A stretch of 64,000 bases of DNA, taken from NCBI RefSeq assembly GCF_050410795.1, contig NZ_CP191258.1, positions 2,294,001 to 2,358,000 of the forward strand, in the 5' to 3' direction. This document shows, in pieces, positions 25,550 to 33,173 of this stretch. A program made the translations under genes and the position numbers. The notes under the pieces are model-generated. The model ran no database searches. It was given only the letters and a program-made list of their open reading frames with translations, and had not been told where the DNA came from. The number at the start of each line of letters is the position of its first letter. The stretch's first letter is position 1. Source of the stretch: Fontivita pretiosa. GTDB lineage: Bacteria > Planctomycetota > Phycisphaerae > Tepidisphaerales > Tepidisphaeraceae.

Positions 25550-26405
25550 GAACGTGTGTGAAGAGCCTTCATTTGGCATAATCTGGCGGCATGGAAGGGA
25601 AGCCATACCCCAGTGACATCACGGATGAACAATGGTCGTTGATCGAACCACGCATCCCGCCCGCAAAACCCGGTGGTCGGCGCCGGACGGTGAGCATGCG
25701 CGAAGTGATCAACGGCATTCTCTATCTCAAGCGCGCCGGCTGCGCCTGGAGGCTGCTGCCGCACGACCTTCCGCCCTGAGGCACGTGCACTATTACTATC
25801 GCCGCTTCCGACGCGAAGGCGTCGGGCAGGCCATCCACGGCCGCCTGCGCGAGCAAGTCCGCGTCGAGGCCGGCAAGCAGAAGACGCCCTCCGCCGCCAT
25901 CATCGATTCGCAGTCGGTGAAGACGGCGGAAAAAGGGAGCCGTGGATACGACGCGGGAAAGCACATCAGCGGAACAAAGCGGCATATCGTGGTCGATACG
26001 CTGGGGCTGATGATCGCGATTGTCGTCCATGCAGCCGATCTTCAGGATCGCGACGGCGTCAAGCTGGCGTTGGCCCAACTTGCCGCCCAGAGCAAGGACA
26101 GGCGGCTGTTCCCGCGACTGAAGCTGATCTGGGCCGACGGCAGCAACGCGGGCCAATTGATCGATTGGGCCAAGCGGGTTGGCCGATGGAGCATCCAGAT
26201 CGTCAAACGCAGCGAGGCGGGATTCGCGGTACAGCCCAAACGTTGGATCGTGCAGCGCAGGTTTGCCTGGCTGGGCAAGTACCGCAGGCTGGGCAAGGAC
26301 TACGAGATGCTGACCGAAAGCAGCGAGTCAATGATCCGCATCGCGATGATCAACCTGATGGTTCATCGTCTAGAACCAGGATAAATGGGCTTTTCAGACA
26401 CGTTC
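25550..26405. mobile_element. IS5-family insertion sequence, 856 bp, transposase broken
   Basis: Inverted ends GAACGTGTGTGAAGAGCC (25550-25567) and, reversed, GAACGTGTCTGAAAAGCC (26388-26405) match at 16 of 18 positions. A TTA target duplication lies at 25547-25549 and 26406-26408. The right end stops 9 bp before tRNA-Gln. Confidence 0.85.
25591..26384 (+). pseudogene. IS5-family transposase, frameshifted after residue 62
   Basis: MEGKPYPSDITDEQWSLIEP through WRLLPHDLPP is in one frame and stops at a TGA (25777-25779). The rest continues in another frame as HVHYYYRRFRREGVGQAI, SAAIIDSQSVKTAEKGSRGY, DTLGLMIAIVVHAADLQDRD and a final RIAMINLMVHRL. In relatives the joint reads P-P-W-x-T-V-Y-Y-Y, so a TGG to TGA change and a one-base loss explain the break. 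The DDE residues (IIDSQSVK, WADGSNAG, late Glu) are otherwise kept. Inactive unless read through. Confidence 0.85.
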
Positions 26406-26414
26406 TTAAGCCTG

Positions 26415-26485
26415 TGGCCCATGGTGTAACGGTAGCACACCTGACTCTGGATCAGCCAGTCATGGTTCAAATCCATGTGGGCCAG
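26415..26485 (+). tRNA. tRNA-Gln (anticodon CUG)
   Basis: A 71-nt cloverleaf. The acceptor stem TGGCCCA/TGGGCCA pairs perfectly. The D arm reads GGTGTAACGGTAGCAC. The anticodon stem CCTGA/TCAGC has one end mismatch around loop CTCTGGA (anticodon CTG). The T stem CATGG/CCATG encloses TTCAAAT. The discriminator is G and CCA is not encoded. It lies 9 bp from the end of a broken IS5-family element. Confidence 0.88.
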
Positions 26486-26555
26486 CTTCGTTTCCATCGA
26501 CCGAGCCCTTGCTCGCCCGCCTTTCACCAAGGACGCATCACGAGATGTTTTTTGA

Positions 26556-26852
26556 TCAGGAGATTGCCTCGGACGGTAGAAAAGATGGGGCTCGCAAGCG
26601 GCGGGTTCCGACACCCAAAATCGTGGACTTGTCGGTCTTACTTGGCGTCTTGGACATCGAAAAAACCGCGTTTTTAGCGAAATAACGGCACTTGGAGGGG
26701 GTCAAGAGGTGTCCCTCGCTTTTCTTGGTTTTGACTTCCCCGTTGTACGATTTGCCGTCCAGGTAACAGACGTGCATGTACTGCGTGTCGTTCAGCTTGA
26801 TCGTTTTGACCTGACCGCCCTTTTTGACGCACATGTCAAAGTCTGCCGGCAT
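26556..26852 (-). CDS. Small conserved-looking hypothetical protein
   Basis: A 98-aa frame. ATG at 26852 is preceded by GAGAGG about ten bases upstream. The first 45 residues (MPADFDMCVKKGGQVKTIKL, YMHVCYLDGKSYNGEVKTKK) look like a genuine small domain with two cysteines and alternating beta strands, a type often met as a short phage or mobile-region protein. The last 40 residues are less convincing and may be read-through of a damaged 3' end; they span one copy of the 15-bp repeat at 26661. Function unknown. Confidence 0.5.
   Translation of the reverse strand: MPADFDMCVKKGGQVKTIKLNDTQYMHVCYLDGKSYNGEVKTKKSEGHLLTPSKCRYFAKNAVFSMSKTPSKTDKSTILGVGTRRLRAPSFLPSEAIS
26661..26675. repeat. 15-bp repeat, copy 1
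   Basis: AAAAACCGCGTTTTT, a near-palindromic word, identical to the copy at 27391. The two lie in the same orientation 730 bp apart and bracket tRNA-Asp. Confidence 0.5.
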
Positions 26853-27145
26853 AGCAACACCTCTCAAGAGATGCTACGGCTAGCCGGAGCAGGGTTTGGC
26901 GTTTTGGTTATGACGATGCCCTTGACCGGCAGGCTTGGGCCAGCATTGGACGTCAGCTTCGACACAGGCCTGAATCGCACCCGATTCCCGTACGGGGCGC
27001 AGAACGACTCCCCGCGTCTGTGCCGTCGCGTTCAAGCTGTTCAACCGGAGCGTTGTTGCTGTGACGAGGCGACCTTGACGATGGGCACTGCACCGGCTAA
27101 GAATTGGTGTGGCTCGCTCGCTTGTGGCGATCTGTTTGCAGGTTC

Positions 27146-27219
27146 GGGCGCGTAGATCAATTGGTTAGATCGTCGGACTGTCGATCCGAAGGTTGCGGGT
27201 TCGAGTCCCGTCGCGCTCG
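27146..27219 (+). tRNA. tRNA-Asp (anticodon GUC)
   Basis: A 74-nt cloverleaf. The acceptor stem GGGCGCG pairs with CGCGCTC with one G-T wobble. The D arm carries AATTGGTTAGAT. The anticodon stem TCGGA/TCCGA encloses CTGTCGA (anticodon GTC). The T arm is GCGGG TTCGAGT CCCGT. The discriminator is G and CCA is not encoded. A partial inverted copy of its 5' half lies at 27438-27480. Confidence 0.9.
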
Positions 27220-27390
27220 TTGAAGTCTTGTCGGAATCGGAAGGCACTGCTTGTTCCGTACGACCCCCGCCGCGATGCTATGACCCCAGCGCCAGAGCCA
27301 TTCACCAGATTCCCCAAACGTTCCCGCGCGGGGGTTGTGCTTGGGGGTCGCGACCCCCGACACCGGCGATTCTGGCGATTCGAGCGACTC

Positions 27391-27405
27391 AAAAACCGCG
27401 TTTTT
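27391..27405. repeat. 15-bp repeat, copy 2
   Basis: Identical to 26661-26675 (AAAAACCGCGTTTTT). Together the pair flanks a 715-bp segment with the small gene's 5' end and tRNA-Asp. Confidence 0.5.
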
Positions 27406-27437
27406 GGCCTAGAAATGAAGGTATTGATGGCTTGACT

Positions 27438-27480
<43 letters not shown>

Positions 27481-27612
27481 GATGCTCGTCGAGCCGACAC
27501 AAAACTCTATTCGTCTGCCCCAAGTTGTCAAGCGCCGCTTCGGCTCGAAGGCTTGGTGGGTTGGCCGGGCTTTTCGGATCACAAACGGATGGCCGTCGGT
27601 ATACTCCGCGGC

Positions 27613-28584
27613 ATGATACTCGCGGGGATCGACGAAGCCGGGTATGGACCGCTGCTGGGGCCCCTGGTGGTGGGATGCTGTGCGTTCGAGCTGCCGTGGG
27701 CCGACCCCTTGGGACCGCTGCCTTGCCTGTGGAAGCGGCTGCGAAAGCTGGTGAGCAAGTCTCGGCTGCGCTCGGGAAACAAGCTGCACATCAACGACAG
27801 CAAGCTGGTGTACAGCCCGGCGACGGGCATCAGGGAATTGGAACGATCGATCCTGACGCTGGCCTGTGCGGCGGACATCCACGCGCAGCAATTGGACGAA
27901 TTACTGGCGTGCGTGGCGTCGCACGTGCTGGGTGACCTGGGCCAGTACCCCTGGTACGCCGCCGCCGAACAGGAGCCTTTCCCCCTCGAAAACAACCCGC
28001 GATCGATCCAGTTGATGGCCAACGCGTTGCGCCTGGAGATGCGGCGGACGGAGACGCGCTGCGTGCACCTTTCGGCCAGGGTCGTGCTGGAGCGAGAGCT
28101 GAATCGGATGATTCAGGCGACTCGCAACAAGGCCAGCACGCTGTTCTGCACCACCGCGATTCACCTGGAGGAGTTGCTGCGAACCTTCGGCCAGCAGCAG
28201 CTTGTGATCATCTGCGACCAGCAGGGCGGGCGTGAACATTACGGATCGCTGTTGCGGCTGATGTTTGAGCCATGGTCGCTGCAAGTGATCAGCGAAACCG
28301 ACGGTCGGGCGGAATATCGCCTGCTGCGCGGGTCGGATGTGGTGCGGCTGATCTTCACGCACAAGGCCGAGGCCCAATGCCTGCCTGTGGCGGTGGCGTC
28401 AATGCTGAGCAAGTACCTCCGCGAGGCGTTGATGCACCGTTTCAATCGCTTCTGGAAACAGTACCTGCCCGAGCTTGAGCCGACGGCCGGGTACTACACC
28501 GACGGCGAGCGGTTTCTGCGCGACATTGCGGCCAAGCGTGCGGAGCTGGGGATCGCCGACGAACAGCTCGTGCGATGCCGATAA
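27613..28584 (+). CDS. RNase HII-like ribonuclease H-fold protein
   Basis: A 323-aa protein. The N-terminus ILAGIDEAGYGPLLGPLVVG matches the RNase HII catalytic motif (usual form GIDEAGRGPLAGPV), with Tyr replacing Arg and giving the Asp-Glu pair. HINDSKLVYSP corresponds to the D-S-K motif. IICDQQGGREHYG offers the third Asp. The C-terminal ASMLSKYLREALM and PTAGYYTDGERFLRDI match the A-S-x-x-A-K and G-Y-x-T regions. It is longer than typical RNase HII (about 200 aa), with extra helices in the middle. It would cleave RNA-DNA hybrids, or be a diverged relative. The start at 27613 follows TATACT (27600-27605) by only 7 nt, suggesting a leaderless transcript. Confidence 0.7.
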   Translation: MILAGIDEAGYGPLLGPLVVGCCAFELPWADPLGPLPCLWKRLRKLVSKSRLRSGNKLHINDSKLVYSPATGIRELERSILTLACAADIHAQQLDELLACVASHVLGDLGQYPWYAAAEQEPFPLENNPRSIQLMANALRLEMRRTETRCVHLSARVVLERELNRMIQATRNKASTLFCTTAIHLEELLRTFGQQQLVIICDQQGGREHYGSLLRLMFEPWSLQVISETDGRAEYRLLRGSDVVRLIFTHKAEAQCLPVAVASMLSKYLREALMHRFNRFWKQYLPELEPTAGYYTDGERFLRDIAAKRAELGIADEQLVRCR

Positions 28585-28604
28585 CAAAAATCTGAACAAA
28601 AGTG

Positions 28605-28634
28605 TTGACGCGCGCCGTTAGTTTGGATTATGTT
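28605..28634 (+). promoter_or_regulatory. Sigma70-type promoter for the ECF42 operon
   Basis: TTGACG (28605-28610), 18-bp spacer, TATGTT (28629-28634). It leaves a leader of about 85 nt before the sigma factor start. Placement between the RNase HII-like stop and the sigma gene supports it. Confidence 0.5.
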
Positions 28635-28726
28635 AGGTATCCATGGCTCGTGCCCGCGTCGCAGGCATTGCACGAGCGGCGAGGCGTGCGTAACGGGAAC
28701 TGCCGGATTGCCGCAGAGGACTGCTC

Positions 28727-30031
28727 ATGGCTGGGAAGGACCAGGACATCGGCAGGATCGGCCAGGCGGCCGAACTGCCGCTGCGCGAACGGATCGACGC
28801 CGTCTATCGCGCCGAGGCCCGCCGCGTGTTCGCGACGCTGGTGCGGCTGCTCGGGGGAGATTTCGACCTGGCGGAAGAGGCGCTGCATGAGGCGTTCGCG
28901 GCGGCGATCGAGCGTTGGCCGGGCGAGGGGGTGCCGCAAAACCCGCGGGCGTGGCTGGTGTCGGCCGGGAGATTCAAAGGCATCGACGCGATGCGCCGGC
29001 AGGCGCGGCATGATGCATCGCTTACCCACCTGGCCGAGCGTGCCAGCGCGCACTCCGCCGCGACACCCGACCAACTCGATCTGGACAACGACGGCGTCCA
29101 GGACGACCGTCTGCGGCTGATCTTCACCTGCTGCCATCCCGCATTGCCCGCCGAGGCCAGGATCGCCCTGACCCTGCGCGAGGTGTGCGGCCTGACGACC
29201 GAAGAGATCGCGCGGGCGTTTCTGGCGGCCCCGGCGACGGTGGCGCAGCGGATCGTCCGCGCCAAGGCCAAAATCCGCGAAGCGGGAATCCCCTACCAGG
29301 TTCCATCCCGCGCCGATCTGCCCGAGCGGCTGGATGCCGTGCTCCATGTCATCTACCTGGTCTTCAGCGAAGGGTACTCCGCATCGGCGGGCCAGTCGCT
29401 GACTCGGCCGGACCTTAGCGGCGAGGCGATTCGCCTGGGCTGGCTGCTGCTGGAGCTGCTTGAGGAGCCGGAGGTGATGGGGCTGCTGGGGTTGATGCTG
29501 CTTCAGGAGTCGCGTCGGGCGGCGCGGACGACGCCGGATGGTGATCTGGTCCTGCTGGAGGATCAGGATCGCGCGCTGTGGAATAAAGACCAAATCAGAC
29601 AGGGCGTCGCGCTGGTCGAGCGGGCGCTGTCGTCCGCGACATTCGGTGCATACTCGCTTCAGGCGGCGATTGCTGCGGTGCATGCCGAGGCGCCCACCGC
29701 CGACCAGACCGATTGGCCACAGATTGTGGCACTGTACGATCTGCTGGTGCAGGTCGATCCTTCGCCGGTGGTGCAACTGAACCGCGCGGTGGCGGTGGCG
29801 ATGCGCGATGGGCCGGATGCGGGGCTGGAGCTGATCGACGGCATCCTTGCGCGCGGCCAGTTGAACGACTATCACCTGGCACACTCGGCCAGGGGAGAAT
29901 TGTGCCGTCGGCTGAGAAAATTCGACGAGGCCCGAGCGTCCTTTGAGCGTGCCCTGGAACTGGCGCGCCAGGAGCCTGAGCGGCGTTTCCTGGAGCGCCG
30001 TCTCCGCGAATCCATCTGTCACGCAAGCTGA
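28727..30031 (+). CDS. ECF42-type RNA polymerase sigma factor with C-terminal extension
   Basis: A 434-aa sigma factor. Region 2 lies at about residues 20-90 (RVFATLVRLLGGDFDLAEEA, NPRAWLVSAGRFKGIDAMRR). Region 4 lies at about 125-175 (LRLIFTCCHPALPAEARIAL, GLTTEEIARAFLAAPATVAQ). The RLIFTCCHPAL signature and the long C-terminal DUF6596/TPR-like extension mark the ECF42 group, which lacks a classical anti-sigma factor and is typically next to YCII (DGPF) genes, as here at 31216. The start MAGKDQDIG at 28727 follows a weak GAGGA. It probably directs transcription of the following cluster; the signal is unknown. Confidence 0.92.
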   Translation: MAGKDQDIGRIGQAAELPLRERIDAVYRAEARRVFATLVRLLGGDFDLAEEALHEAFAAAIERWPGEGVPQNPRAWLVSAGRFKGIDAMRRQARHDASLTHLAERASAHSAATPDQLDLDNDGVQDDRLRLIFTCCHPALPAEARIALTLREVCGLTTEEIARAFLAAPATVAQRIVRAKAKIREAGIPYQVPSRADLPERLDAVLHVIYLVFSEGYSASAGQSLTRPDLSGEAIRLGWLLLELLEEPEVMGLLGLMLLQESRRAARTTPDGDLVLLEDQDRALWNKDQIRQGVALVERALSSATFGAYSLQAAIAAVHAEAPTADQTDWPQIVALYDLLVQVDPSPVVQLNRAVAVAMRDGPDAGLELIDGILARGQLNDYHLAHSARGELCRRLRKFDEARASFERALELARQEPERRFLERRLRESICHAS

Positions 30032-30177
30032 AGAGAGATCCTGGTTGAGGATTTTTCGTCGGTGCTTGTCGAATGCGCCGGCGCGGCGGCGACTATATGG
30101 CGTGACGCCGCAGCACACGCGAACGGCCGTAGCACAATGGGCCGCAGGACCGAGGGCAAAACTTTCGAGGAGACTGG

Positions 30178-30657
30178 ATGAAAACCGAACCGCAAAAGGA
30201 ACACCAGTGGCTTCAGCAGCTCGTGGGCCAGTGGACGTACGAATCCGACTGCTCGATGGGTCCGGACCAGCCACGTCAGAAATTCTTTGGCTCGGAGACT
30301 GTCCGCCCCCTGGGCGGCTTGTGGGTGGTGTGCGACGGCCAGGGCGAAATGCCCGGCGGCGAGATGGCGCAGATGATCATGACGCTCGGCTACGACCCGC
30401 GGCAGCGACGATTCGTTGGCACCTGGATCGGATCGATGATGTCGCACCTGTGGATCTACGACGGCCAGCTCGATGCCGCGCAACAAACGCTCTGGCTTGG
30501 CTCGGAAGGACCGGATTTCTGTGCCGAAGGCAAGATGGCCAGGTTCAGGGACACGATTCAGATTATCAATCCGGACGAACGAAAGCTGATCTCGCATTAC
30601 TTTGGCCCCGACGGGCAGTGGCACGAGTTCATGACGGCGCACTATCGGCGCAAGTGA
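30178..30657 (+). CDS. DUF1579 domain protein
   Basis: A 159-aa protein beginning HQWLQQLVGQWTYESDC and containing MIMTLGYDPRQRRFVGTWIG, the usual DUF1579 signature (L-x-G-x-W near the start, Y-D-P-x-x-x-x-F-x-G-T-W in the middle). The start at 30178 follows CGAGGAGACTGG. The fold is a lipocalin-like barrel of unknown activity. Members often sit with ECF42, VOC and YCII genes, as here. Confidence 0.85.
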   Translation: MKTEPQKEHQWLQQLVGQWTYESDCSMGPDQPRQKFFGSETVRPLGGLWVVCDGQGEMPGGEMAQMIMTLGYDPRQRRFVGTWIGSMMSHLWIYDGQLDAAQQTLWLGSEGPDFCAEGKMARFRDTIQIINPDERKLISHYFGPDGQWHEFMTAHYRRK

Positions 30658-30707
30658 TCGGCGATCGGATTTTGCCGCCACAGAGGCACAGAGACTGGGA
30701 GCAGTAC

Positions 30708-31181
30708 ATGCAGAAGATCACGCCATTCCTGTGGTTCGATGGAAGGGCCGAAGAAGCGGCGACGTTCTACACCTCGATCTTTAAGAACTCGAGGATCGTG
30801 AACATCGCCCGCTACGGCGACGCCGGGCCGGGACCGAAAGGCTCGGTCATGACCGTCTGCTTCACGCTCGACGGGCAGGAGTTTGTAGCCCTCAACGGCG
30901 GCCCGATGTTCAACTTCACCGAAGCCATCTCCTTCGTCGTGAACTGCCAGACGCAGGAGGAAGTGGACTATTACTGGGAGAAACTGTCGGAGGCAGGCCA
31001 CAAGGCGCGGTGCGGATGGCTCAAGGACAAGTTCGGCGTGTCGTGGCAGGTGGTTCCGGTCGCGCTGGGCGAGCTGCTGGGCAGCAAGGATGCGGCGCGG
31101 TCGAAACGGGTCGCGGAGGCGATGCTGAAGATGATCAAGCTCGACATCGCGACTCTGAAGCGTGCGTTCGAGGGACAGTGA
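30708..31181 (+). CDS. VOC-family (PhnB-like) protein
   Basis: A 157-aa glyoxalase/bleomycin-resistance fold protein of the PhnB/3-demethylubiquinone methyltransferase-like group. ITPFLWFDGRAEEAATFYTS is the standard N-terminus. SVMTVCFTLDGQEFVALNGG and MFNFTEAISFVVNCQTQEEV follow, then VDYYWEKLSEAG and KFGVSWQVVP. ATG at 30708 is preceded by TGGGAGCA. Substrate unknown; such genes are regular neighbours of ECF42 sigma factors and YCII proteins. Confidence 0.88.
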   Translation: MQKITPFLWFDGRAEEAATFYTSIFKNSRIVNIARYGDAGPGPKGSVMTVCFTLDGQEFVALNGGPMFNFTEAISFVVNCQTQEEVDYYWEKLSEAGHKARCGWLKDKFGVSWQVVPVALGELLGSKDAARSKRVAEAMLKMIKLDIATLKRAFEGQ

Positions 31182-31215
31182 TGAACCGTCGATGGTCGGC
31201 GTGCTGGAGCGAACC

Positions 31216-31572
31216 ATGAAATACATGTTGCTGATCTACGCCAACGAGAAGGAACTGACCAACGAGTATCGAGACAAGTGTTATGTCGAATCGGCGCAGC
31301 TTGCGCGGGATCTGCACGCCAGCGGCAAGTACATCGACGCCTCGCCGCTGCATCCGGTGGCGACGGCCACGAGCGTGCGCGTTCGCCAGGGCAAGACGCT
31401 GGTGACCGACGGACCCTTCGCCGAAACGCGCGAGCAGCTCGGCGGGTTCTACCTGATCGATGCCAGGGATCTGGATGAGGCGATTGCCATCGCGGCGCGC
31501 ATCCCGCCGGCCAAGCTCGGCACCGTGGAGATTCGCCCGGTGATGGAGATTCAGGGGCTTCCGACAGCGTAG
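31216..31572 (+). CDS. YCII/DGPF-domain protein
   Basis: A 118-aa protein. MKYMLLIYANEKEL is the typical start, and TLVTDGPFAETREQLGGFYL carries the DGPF motif that names the group. The ferredoxin-like fold is seen in a mixed set of small enzymes; no activity can be assigned. It follows the VOC gene by 34 bp and belongs to the ECF42 cluster. The start at 31216 is preferred because MKYMLLIY begins the domain. Confidence 0.9.
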   Translation: MKYMLLIYANEKELTNEYRDKCYVESAQLARDLHASGKYIDASPLHPVATATSVRVRQGKTLVTDGPFAETREQLGGFYLIDARDLDEAIAIAARIPPAKLGTVEIRPVMEIQGLPTA

Positions 31573-31640
31573 TCGGGGCGAACGATCAGCATCGGGGCTG
31601 CGGTCTGCAACTTTTGCATCTACTGGCAGGAGACACACAC

Positions 31641-32825
31641 ATGAGCAGCGTACGGGTTCTGGTGGGAACAAAAAAGGGTGCGTTCATCATCACGTCGGAT
31701 GGCAAGCGGCAGAAGTGGCGGATCGACGGCCCGCATTTCGGTGGCTGGGAGATCTACCACGTGAAGGGATCGCCGGCCGATCCGAATCGCATTTACGCCT
31801 CGCAAACCAGCGGCTGGTTCGGGCAGATCATTCAACGCTCGGATGACGGCGGAGCAACCTGGCGCACGCCGGGCAGCAGGCCCGAGGAGCTGAAGGGCGA
31901 AGACGGCATGCCCAGGGGCGAGAGCAACAAGTTCGTTTACGATCAATCTCCGCAAACGGGCCTGAAACTGACCACGCATCAGCACTACGACGGGACGCAG
32001 CGCCCGTGGGAGTTCAAGCGGGTCTGGCACCTGGAGCCTTCACTGAGCGATCCGGACACGGTCTGGGCCGGCGTCGAGGACGCGGCCATCTTTCGCAGCA
32101 GCGATGGCGGCAAAAGCTGGCAGGAAATGGCGGGATTGCGCGCCGCGCAGGGGGAGAAGTGGTCCCCCGGCGCCGGCGGGCTGGGGTTGCATACGATCCT
32201 GCTCGATCCGACCAATCCCGATCGCATGTACATCGCCATCTCCGCCGCCGGAGCGTTCCGCACCGACGACGGCGGCAAGACCTGGAAGCCGATCAACCGC
32301 GGGCTGAAGTCCAACTACATCCCCGATCCGCAAGCCCAGATCGGCCATTGCGTGCATCGGATCGCGCTGCACGGTTCTCGGCCGACGACGCTGTACATGC
32401 AGAAGCACTGGGATGTGATGCGCTCGGACGACGCCGGCGAGAACTGGCGCGAGGTCAGCGGCAACCTGCCGAGCGATTTCGGTTTCCCCATCGACGTGCA
32501 CGCGCACGAACCGGAGACGATCTACGTCGTGCCGATCAAGAGTGACAGCGAGCACTATCCGCCGGAGGGAAAGCTGCGCGTTTACCGCAGCCGCACCGGG
32601 GGAAACGAGTGGGAGCCGCTGGCGAAAGGGCTGCCGCAAAGCGACTGTTACGTCAATGTTCTTCGCGACGCGATGGCCGTGGATCAGCTCGATGAGTGCG
32701 GCATCTATTTCGGCACGACTGGCGGGCAGGTGTACTGCTCGCCGGACTCGGGTGATAACTGGATCGCGATTGCGCGCGATCTGCCGGCGGTGTTGTCCGT
32801 GGAAGTGCAGACACTGAGCAGGTGA
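31641..32825 (+). CDS. BNR/sialidase-like repeat protein
   Basis: A 394-aa beta-propeller protein. Asp-box (BNR) motifs recur: RSDDGGATWRT, RSSDGGKSWQEM, RTDDGGKTWKPI, RSDDAGENWREV, SPDSGDNWIAI. The start at 31641 follows GGCAGGAGA. No signal peptide is visible, so it may be cytoplasmic. Catalytic sialidase residues are not evident; this type is widely annotated as WD40/YVTN/BNR-like or exo-alpha-sialidase and often precedes a MoaD/ThiS-like gene, as here. Confidence 0.85.
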   Translation: MSSVRVLVGTKKGAFIITSDGKRQKWRIDGPHFGGWEIYHVKGSPADPNRIYASQTSGWFGQIIQRSDDGGATWRTPGSRPEELKGEDGMPRGESNKFVYDQSPQTGLKLTTHQHYDGTQRPWEFKRVWHLEPSLSDPDTVWAGVEDAAIFRSSDGGKSWQEMAGLRAAQGEKWSPGAGGLGLHTILLDPTNPDRMYIAISAAGAFRTDDGGKTWKPINRGLKSNYIPDPQAQIGHCVHRIALHGSRPTTLYMQKHWDVMRSDDAGENWREVSGNLPSDFGFPIDVHAHEPETIYVVPIKSDSEHYPPEGKLRVYRSRTGGNEWEPLAKGLPQSDCYVNVLRDAMAVDQLDECGIYFGTTGGQVYCSPDSGDNWIAIARDLPAVLSVEVQTLSR

Positions 32826-32855
32826 GGCTGATGCCGGGCTCGGATGGAATCAACC

Positions 32856-33155
32856 ATGGTCCGCGTAGTTTTGCCCCAACATTTGCGTACTCTGGCGAAT
32901 CTGTCGCAGCGCGAGGTCAGTCTGGAGATAACCGGACCGGTCACGCAGCGAGCTGTCCTTGACGCGCTGGAGGCGCGGTACCCGATGCTTCGCGGCACGG
33001 TGCGCGACCACGTGACGCAGCGTCGGCGGGCGCTGGTGCGGTTCTTCGCCTGCCAGGAGGATCTGTCCAATGAACCGCCCGACGCCCCGCTTCCGCAAGC
33101 CGTCGCCAGCGGCAGCGAGCCGCTGTTCATCATTGGAGCAATCGCTGGCGGGTAG
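32856..33155 (+). CDS. MoaD/ThiS-like sulfur-carrier protein
   Basis: A 99-aa beta-grasp protein. It begins VRVVLPQHLRTLANL, has VTQRAVLDALEARYPMLRGT in the middle and ends in GAIAGG, giving the C-terminal Gly-Gly typical of sulfur carriers activated by adenylation. ATG at 32844 (four residues longer) is possible. It follows the BNR gene by 30 bp. The usual partner enzymes (MoaE, ThiF/MoeB) are not in view, so the recipient pathway is unknown. Confidence 0.82.
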   Translation: MVRVVLPQHLRTLANLSQREVSLEITGPVTQRAVLDALEARYPMLRGTVRDHVTQRRRALVRFFACQEDLSNEPPDAPLPQAVASGSEPLFIIGAIAGG

Positions 33156-33173
33156 GGTACAATGCCGCCCGCC

